Positions 5,672 through 9,015 of a stretch of DNA of 9,015 nucleotides are shown here, piece by piece. Under the pieces are notes generated by a model. It was not told the DNA's origin, ran no database searches, and worked only from the letters and a program-made list of their open reading frames with translations. The position numbers and the translations under genes are program-made. The first letter of the stretch is position 1; the number at the start of each line of letters is the position of its first letter. This stretch comes from DAIOFH01 sp036745875 (GTDB taxonomy: Bacteria > Planctomycetota > SZUA-567). The stretch lies in contig DAIOFH010000152.1 of the NCBI GenBank assembly GCA_036745875.1, positions 1 to 9,015 on the forward strand, given 5' to 3'.

Positions 5672-6568
5672 TTAGTCAACGAAATCTGCGCCAAGCACTT
5701 TGATCGGTATTTGCTGCTTCAGGAATATGTTGCTGTCGTGATAATCGAAAATGGACGTTTCCGCGACCACTTCCGCCAGATAAGAGCCCGCTATCTGGTA
5801 TTCGTTCTCCGTTATGTATTCGAGAAGTCGTCGGACACCCCTGCTTTCCGCCAGGTTGTCCATCGCGATCCAGCGCTGGTACATGCAGACGTAGGGGCCG
5901 GAATCGATGTGCGCGGCCTCCCGCCCGAACTGATGATCGTCATTGAGTTGAATAAATGCTCCGCTGCACATGAGTTGATTCTGGAGGAGAAACTGTTTCT
6001 GTATGATGCCCCCGACCTGGTGGAAAAGGGTGAGGGGGATTTTCTTTTCGACTAGTGACGCCTTCACCCTTTCCAATGCCGGTTTCCAGGGTGAACCTTC
6101 AGGATACTCCACCTCCAGGTCGTAATTGTCTATCTCGAAAATAAGCGCAGTTCTCCGGGGTATGTATTCGATGAATATCGAGTCGAGCACCGGCGGGTTA
6201 CGGATGTGCTTGCAGCTTTCGAGTTGTTTCGCCAGCGAGTCCCGGCCGACCTTGTAATGCGCTATTTTCTTGTCCAGGGTGTCCATCTGTTCGCCGAGAA
6301 GCGCCTCGAAAAGCGAGAGATTCCGGGTTGAGAGCATCTGCTTGATATGCTTCAGGGAAAGGCCGACGCTTTTCATCTGCAGAATCAGGTCCAGCCGCGG
6401 GAATTGCGCGCGCGTGTAATAGCGGTAGCCGGTCTTCGCATCGACATAATACGGGGTCAGCAGATCCATCTCATGATACAGGCGCAACGTTCGTTTGGAG
6501 ACGTTGTACATTTTCGACAAATCGCCGATAATGACGAGCTCCTCGTCTTGCCTGTGAAACTTCTCCAT
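5672..6568 (-). CDS. MerR-family transcriptional activator with GyrI-like effector domain (BltR/BmrR type)
   Basis: A 298-residue regulator. Residues 11-80 are the MerR winged helix-turn-helix: IGDLSKMYNVSKRTLRLYHEM (14-34), then the DLLTPYYVDAKTGYRYYTRAQ wing (35-55) and the LILQMKSVGLSLKHIKQML helix (61-79). Residues 85-120 form the dimerisation coiled coil, and 125-292 a GyrI-like ligand-binding domain with the typical end pattern of GPYVCMYQRW, a helix, then ENEYQIAGSYLAEVV. No cysteine metal-sensing motif is present, so this is the drug/organic-ligand type. BmrR relatives bind hydrophobic cations, which fits a neighbourhood handling quaternary amines (inference). The ATG at 6568 was preferred over one 72 nt upstream because AGGAAAG stands 8 nt before it, while the upstream ATG has no such site. 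The probable target is the 19-bp-spacer promoter just downstream of the gene. Confidence 0.9.
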   Translation of the reverse strand: MEKFHRQDEELVIIGDLSKMYNVSKRTLRLYHEMDLLTPYYVDAKTGYRYYTRAQFPRLDLILQMKSVGLSLKHIKQMLSTRNLSLFEALLGEQMDTLDKKIAHYKVGRDSLAKQLESCKHIRNPPVLDSIFIEYIPRRTALIFEIDNYDLEVEYPEGSPWKPALERVKASLVEKKIPLTLFHQVGGIIQKQFLLQNQLMCSGAFIQLNDDHQFGREAAHIDSGPYVCMYQRWIAMDNLAESRGVRRLLEYITENEYQIAGSYLAEVVAETSIFDYHDSNIFLKQQIPIKVLGADFVD

Positions 6569-6691
6569 ATCGTCACGCTTTCCTTCAGGCCCGCGGTATA
6601 TGACAGCGACGGTATCGACAGATTGAGACGCATGCAGCATGCGAAATCGAAGAGTGTTGCGCTCTGTGCGCCATTTTGGAGTCCGTCAATA

Positions 6692-6720
6692 AATATAAAC
6701 AAGTCCTTGCTCCATGGCAA
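6692..6720 (-). promoter_or_regulatory. Promoter of the MerR gene
   Basis: Minus-strand -35 box TTGCCA (6720-6715) and -10 box TATATT (6697-6692), each one mismatch from consensus, are spaced by 17 bp. The predicted start near 6685 gives a leader of roughly 115 nt before the MerR ATG. The -35 box and most of the spacer fall inside the dyad at 6701-6726, so binding there would block the promoter. Confidence 0.55.
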
Positions 6721-6726
6721 GGACTT
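6701..6726. repeat. Perfect 10-bp inverted repeat: operator or terminator
   Basis: AAGTCCTTGC (6701-6710) and its complement GCAAGGACTT (6717-6726) flank the 6-nt centre TCCATG. It lies 39 nt beyond the stop codon of the ProC-like gene and overlaps the MerR promoter. On the minus strand it is followed by GTTTATATTTATT, an interrupted T-rich run, so it may terminate the upstream operon. As a symmetrical 26-bp site across a -35 box it could equally be an autoregulatory operator. Confidence 0.6.
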
Positions 6727-6765
6727 CTAGCCGGAAATATCTGCGAATAACTGTCGGCCAGGCGC

Positions 6766-7527
6766 TTACAAGACCCTCTGCCGAACCTTGTCCAGCGCTT
6801 TCAACCACAACGAAAAACCGCCGCCGTTTTGTATGACTTTCATGACATCCTCGTTCAAGCCGCCCGGTGTCATTTCCTCCCATAATTCGGACAGTTCTTC
6901 CGGAGCGGTCCGTTGACCCTGGTCCGCAAGGGCGCTAAAAAGCGAGAAAAGGTATGCCGCGGTCACGCCGCGCGACTCCCCATGTTTTTCCGCCCAGCGA
7001 ACCAGTTCGTCCATAAGATAGAAAAATGCGCCGGGAAGGGCGGTAAGGATCTGCAGCTGCGTGAATGACGTTTCATTGTCGGCGACAACGACAGTGCCGA
7101 GGCCGTCCAGCAGGTTGCAGACAATGTCCGTGCCCGGAAAGACGGCGATCGGTCCTACCCGGTTCTCTATGAAGGTGAGGGGAACGACGCGGGTAAGCGT
7201 TTTGCACTGGCCGATCCATTCCGCCAGTTCGGCCACCTTCGGCTCGGAAATCAGGCTGACGATGTGCTGGTCCGCGGAAAACTTCAGCGAAGAAACGACC
7301 TCGCGGGCTATTTCCGGCAAAACCGCCAGCACCACGATTTCGCAGTTGTCCACCACCGCCTGGTTGGAGCGCATGACGGAAACATTATCGTAGCCGTCGC
7401 ACAGCTGCGCGGCTTTTTGCGCATTCCGGGGCGACAGGAAAAATTGCACGGAATCTCCCAATTTCTCCTCCAGCGCCTTCACCACGGCGGTGGAGATAAC
7501 GCCTACGCCTATGACGCCGATCTTCAT
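6766..7527 (-). CDS. Divergent ProC-like NAD(P)-binding reductase (pyrroline-5-carboxylate reductase family)
   Basis: A 253-residue protein with an N-terminal Rossmann fold (MKIGVIGVGVIS, 1-12) and a C-terminal helical part resembling the ProC dimerisation domain: ILTALPGAFFYLMDELVRWAEKHG (160-183), AYLFSLFSALADQG (191-204) and the MTPGGLNE turn (219-226) matching the ProC PGG-T loop. Differences from true ProC: the third glycine of the nucleotide loop is S12, the M-P-N-T-P motif reads VVPLTF (114-119), and the substrate-loop threonines after PGG are L-N-E. It therefore probably reduces or senses something other than pyrroline-5-carboxylate, or has another role. The ATG at 7527 has GGAGG 6 nt upstream; an in-frame ATG 66 nt earlier lies inside hbd and was rejected. 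It follows hbd by 22 nt, so cotranscription is likely. Confidence 0.75.
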   Translation of the reverse strand: MKIGVIGVGVISTAVVKALEEKLGDSVQFFLSPRNAQKAAQLCDGYDNVSVMRSNQAVVDNCEIVVLAVLPEIAREVVSSLKFSADQHIVSLISEPKVAELAEWIGQCKTLTRVVPLTFIENRVGPIAVFPGTDIVCNLLDGLGTVVVADNETSFTQLQILTALPGAFFYLMDELVRWAEKHGESRGVTAAYLFSLFSALADQGQRTAPEELSELWEEMTPGGLNEDVMKVIQNGGGFSLWLKALDKVRQRVL

Positions 7528-7549
7528 GCTTCGCCTCCGAATGCAGGTT

Positions 7550-8389
7550 TTATTTTCCGTACTTGAAAAATCCCCGTCCCGTTTTCCTGCCAAGCATACC
7601 GCCGCGAACCATTTCAGCGAGCAGCGGATGCGGGAGGTATTTATCCTCTCCTAGTTCGGAATGCAATACTTCCATGATGGACAGACAAACATCAAGTCCG
7701 ATGAGGTCGCCAAGCGCAAGGGGACCCATCGGATGGTTTGCTCCAAGCCGCATGGCGGTATCGATATCTTCCGCGGTCGCGACGTCTTCCGCGAGGATGG
7801 CGACCGCTTCATTGATCATCGGGATGAGAATTCGGTTGACGATAAAACCGGGTGAATCCACCACCACCACGGGAGTTTTGGCGATGGATTCGATCAGGTC
7901 CCTGACCCGTGCCACCAGTTCCTTGGATACTTCCACCCCCACCACTATTTCCACCAAGGCCATGACGTCGGCTGGATTGAAAAAATGTATGCCGATGACC
8001 GGACGATCCAGTCCGTCTGCAATTTCAGAGACGGAAAGCGAGGACGTGTTGGATGCAAAAACAGCATCTTTTCTACATATCGGCTGGAGTTGCAAGAACA
8101 ACTCTTTTTTAACCTCAAGGCGTTCGACAACCGCCTCTATCACCAGATCGCAATCAGCCAGCTTGCTTTTTTCCCCGGCGTCGATCCGTTGCATGATGCG
8201 TCCGGCTTTTTCGCCGTCAATTTTCCCTTTTTCCGTCAGTTTTGACAGTTTACCTTTTATCCTGGCCTTTCCCGACTCGGCAAGGTCCCCCGTGACGTCG
8301 GTCAGGACAACGCTGTGCTTTTCAGACTGCGCGAACGCCAAGGCAATGCCGGCTCCCATGGCTCCGGCTCCTACGATTCCTATATGCAT
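7550..8389 (-). CDS. hbd: 3-hydroxybutyryl-CoA (3-hydroxyacyl-CoA) dehydrogenase
   Basis: A 279-residue soluble NAD(P)-dependent dehydrogenase that interconverts 3-hydroxyacyl-CoA and 3-oxoacyl-CoA, most likely the C4 step between 3-hydroxybutyryl-CoA and acetoacetyl-CoA. The nucleotide loop is GIVGAGAMGAG (4-14) with D31 ending the second strand. The active-site series is complete: SNTSSL (113-118), H135 in GIHFFNP, E147, and N185 in GFIVNR. The C-terminal dimerisation domain contains AMRLGANHPMGPLALGDLIGLD (212-233) and ends GRKTGRGFFKYGK. Sequence style is very close to clostridial Hbd, and length is normal (about 280). The ATG at 8389 follows GGAGG by 7 nt, and the gene begins 19 nt after the crotonase stop, so the two are one operon. 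Confidence 0.95.
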   Translation of the reverse strand: MHIGIVGAGAMGAGIALAFAQSEKHSVVLTDVTGDLAESGKARIKGKLSKLTEKGKIDGEKAGRIMQRIDAGEKSKLADCDLVIEAVVERLEVKKELFLQLQPICRKDAVFASNTSSLSVSEIADGLDRPVIGIHFFNPADVMALVEIVVGVEVSKELVARVRDLIESIAKTPVVVVDSPGFIVNRILIPMINEAVAILAEDVATAEDIDTAMRLGANHPMGPLALGDLIGLDVCLSIMEVLHSELGEDKYLPHPLLAEMVRGGMLGRKTGRGFFKYGK

Positions 8390-8408
8390 TTCACAACCTC
8401 CGCAACCT

Positions 8409-9015
8409 TTATCCCTTGAATGGTCCATGTTTCCTTTTTTCAACAAACGCCTGCATCGCCTCGCGTTGATCCCATGTGCCGAAACAGTTGCCGAACGCCT
8501 CGCGCTCCAGCTGGTCAGCTGCCGACAGCTCCAAACCGACGCTTTCGTTCATGATGTGTTTGGCGGACATTATGGCGATTGGAGCGTTCGCGGCGATTTT
8601 TTCCGCGAGGTTCATCGCATTGGGCATGAGTTCCGGCAATGGATATACCGCATTCACCAGGCCCCAGGCGTGCGCTTCACGGGCATCGAAGCGGCGGGCG
8701 GTGAAGACCATTTCCCTTGCCCTCCCCTGGCCGATTACCCTGGACAGGCGCTGAATCCCGCCATAGCCGGGAATAATCCCGAAGGTTGATTCCGGCATGG
8801 CGAAGGTAGCGTTTTCGGAAGCGATACGGATGTCACAGGCAAGAGCCAGTTCGAGCCCGCCGCCAAGGGCGTAGCCATTGATCGCTGCGATCACGGGGAC
8901 CTGGAACAGTTCTAGCTTGCGCATCACCCCGTTTCCGGCGCGGGAAAGATTTTCCCCCTGCGCCCGGCTCATATCTTTCATTTCCTTGATATCAGCGCCG
9001 GCGACGAATGATTTT
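8409..9015 (-). CDS. crt: Enoyl-CoA hydratase / crotonase (5' end outside the window)
   Basis: The C-terminal 201 residues of a crotonase-superfamily hydratase; the frame is open to the window edge, and about 60 N-terminal residues are missing compared with the usual 260. Visible parts include the oxyanion-hole segment FVAGADIKEM, the second oxyanion segment in AAINGYALGGGLELALACDIRIA, and FAMPESTFGIIPGYGG. Both catalytic glutamates of classical enoyl-CoA hydratase are present (GGGLE and MPE), so it should hydrate trans-2-enoyl-CoA, probably crotonyl-CoA to 3-hydroxybutyryl-CoA. It resembles clostridial Crt through the C-terminal AFGNCFGTWDQREAMQAFVEKRK. The first in-frame ATG in the window (8981) is internal, since homologous sequence continues upstream of it. 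It supplies the substrate of the following hbd product. Confidence 0.94.
   Translation of the reverse strand, partial: KSFVAGADIKEMKDMSRAQGENLSRAGNGVMRKLELFQVPVIAAINGYALGGGLELALACDIRIASENATFAMPESTFGIIPGYGGIQRLSRVIGQGRAREMVFTARRFDAREAHAWGLVNAVYPLPELMPNAMNLAEKIAANAPIAIMSAKHIMNESVGLELSAADQLEREAFGNCFGTWDQREAMQAFVEKRKHGPFKG

Noticed and set aside
7563..8789. 408-codon open frame on the plus strand
   Set aside because: It lies opposite hbd and crt, which have complete active-site motifs; its composition is low-complexity Ser/Thr/Arg without recognisable domains.
8409..9015. Crotonobetainyl-CoA hydratase (CaiD)
   Set aside because: Tempting beside a BCCT carrier, but the visible sequence follows clostridial Crt (both catalytic glutamates, C-terminal end) more closely than CaiD as I recall it.
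1..9015. CRISPR arrays, tRNA/rRNA genes, transposases or prophage genes
   Set aside because: None seen on either strand; the inverted repeats present have no associated transposase and no regularly spaced repeat-spacer pattern exists.

Overview
The window reads as a catabolic island from an anaerobic or facultative bacterium, and every gene I can support lies on the minus strand (transcription runs from position 9015 towards 1). Strong AGGAGG-type ribosome binding sites, a BmrR/BltR-like MerR regulator, Clostridium-type crotonase (crt) and 3-hydroxybutyryl-CoA dehydrogenase (hbd) proteins, and an oxidase-like flavoenzyme assembled with iron-sulfur proteins all suggest Firmicutes (Clostridia or Negativicutes) of moderate to high GC. 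This placement is an inference from protein style, not a database match.

Layout in transcription order. (1) 9015-6766: an operon of crt (5' end outside the window), hbd and a divergent ProC-like NAD(P) reductase, with gaps of only 19 and 22 nt. (2) 6765-6569: a 10-bp-arm dyad that overlaps a good sigma-70-type promoter for the next gene. (3) 6568-5672: a MerR-family regulator with a GyrI-like effector domain. (4) 5671-5156: a 516-nt non-coding region holding a promoter with a 19-bp spacer (the MerR-activated geometry), a pseudo-dyad centred in that spacer, several palindromes and a leader of about 330 nt. (5) 5155-1841: five tightly packed genes (4-bp ATGA overlaps, a 7-bp overlap, a 3-nt gap) encoding a [2Fe-2S] plant-type ferredoxin-like subunit, an FAD/NAD(P)-type flavoprotein, a two-cluster ferredoxin, a BFD-like [2Fe-2S] protein and a DAO-family FAD subunit. 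Together these form an amine or imino-acid dehydrogenase of the sarcosine oxidase / HcnABC / dye-linked proline dehydrogenase superfamily, with every module on its own polypeptide. (6) 1831-1753: a long nested hairpin terminator. (7) 1682-90: a BCCT-family transporter with an unusual substrate box. (8) 52-1: the first 17 codons of another gene, not identifiable.

Working model (inference): the BCCT carrier imports a quaternary or secondary amine such as a betaine, N-methyl amino acid, proline derivative or carnitine-like compound. The five-subunit dehydrogenase oxidises the C-N bond of the compound or of its demethylated product and passes electrons through its Fe-S subunits to an unknown acceptor. 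The MerR protein senses a cationic ligand and switches on the dehydrogenase promoter. The crt/hbd pair handles a C4-type acyl-CoA and may act downstream of, or simply sit next to, this system. The substrate cannot be fixed from this sequence.
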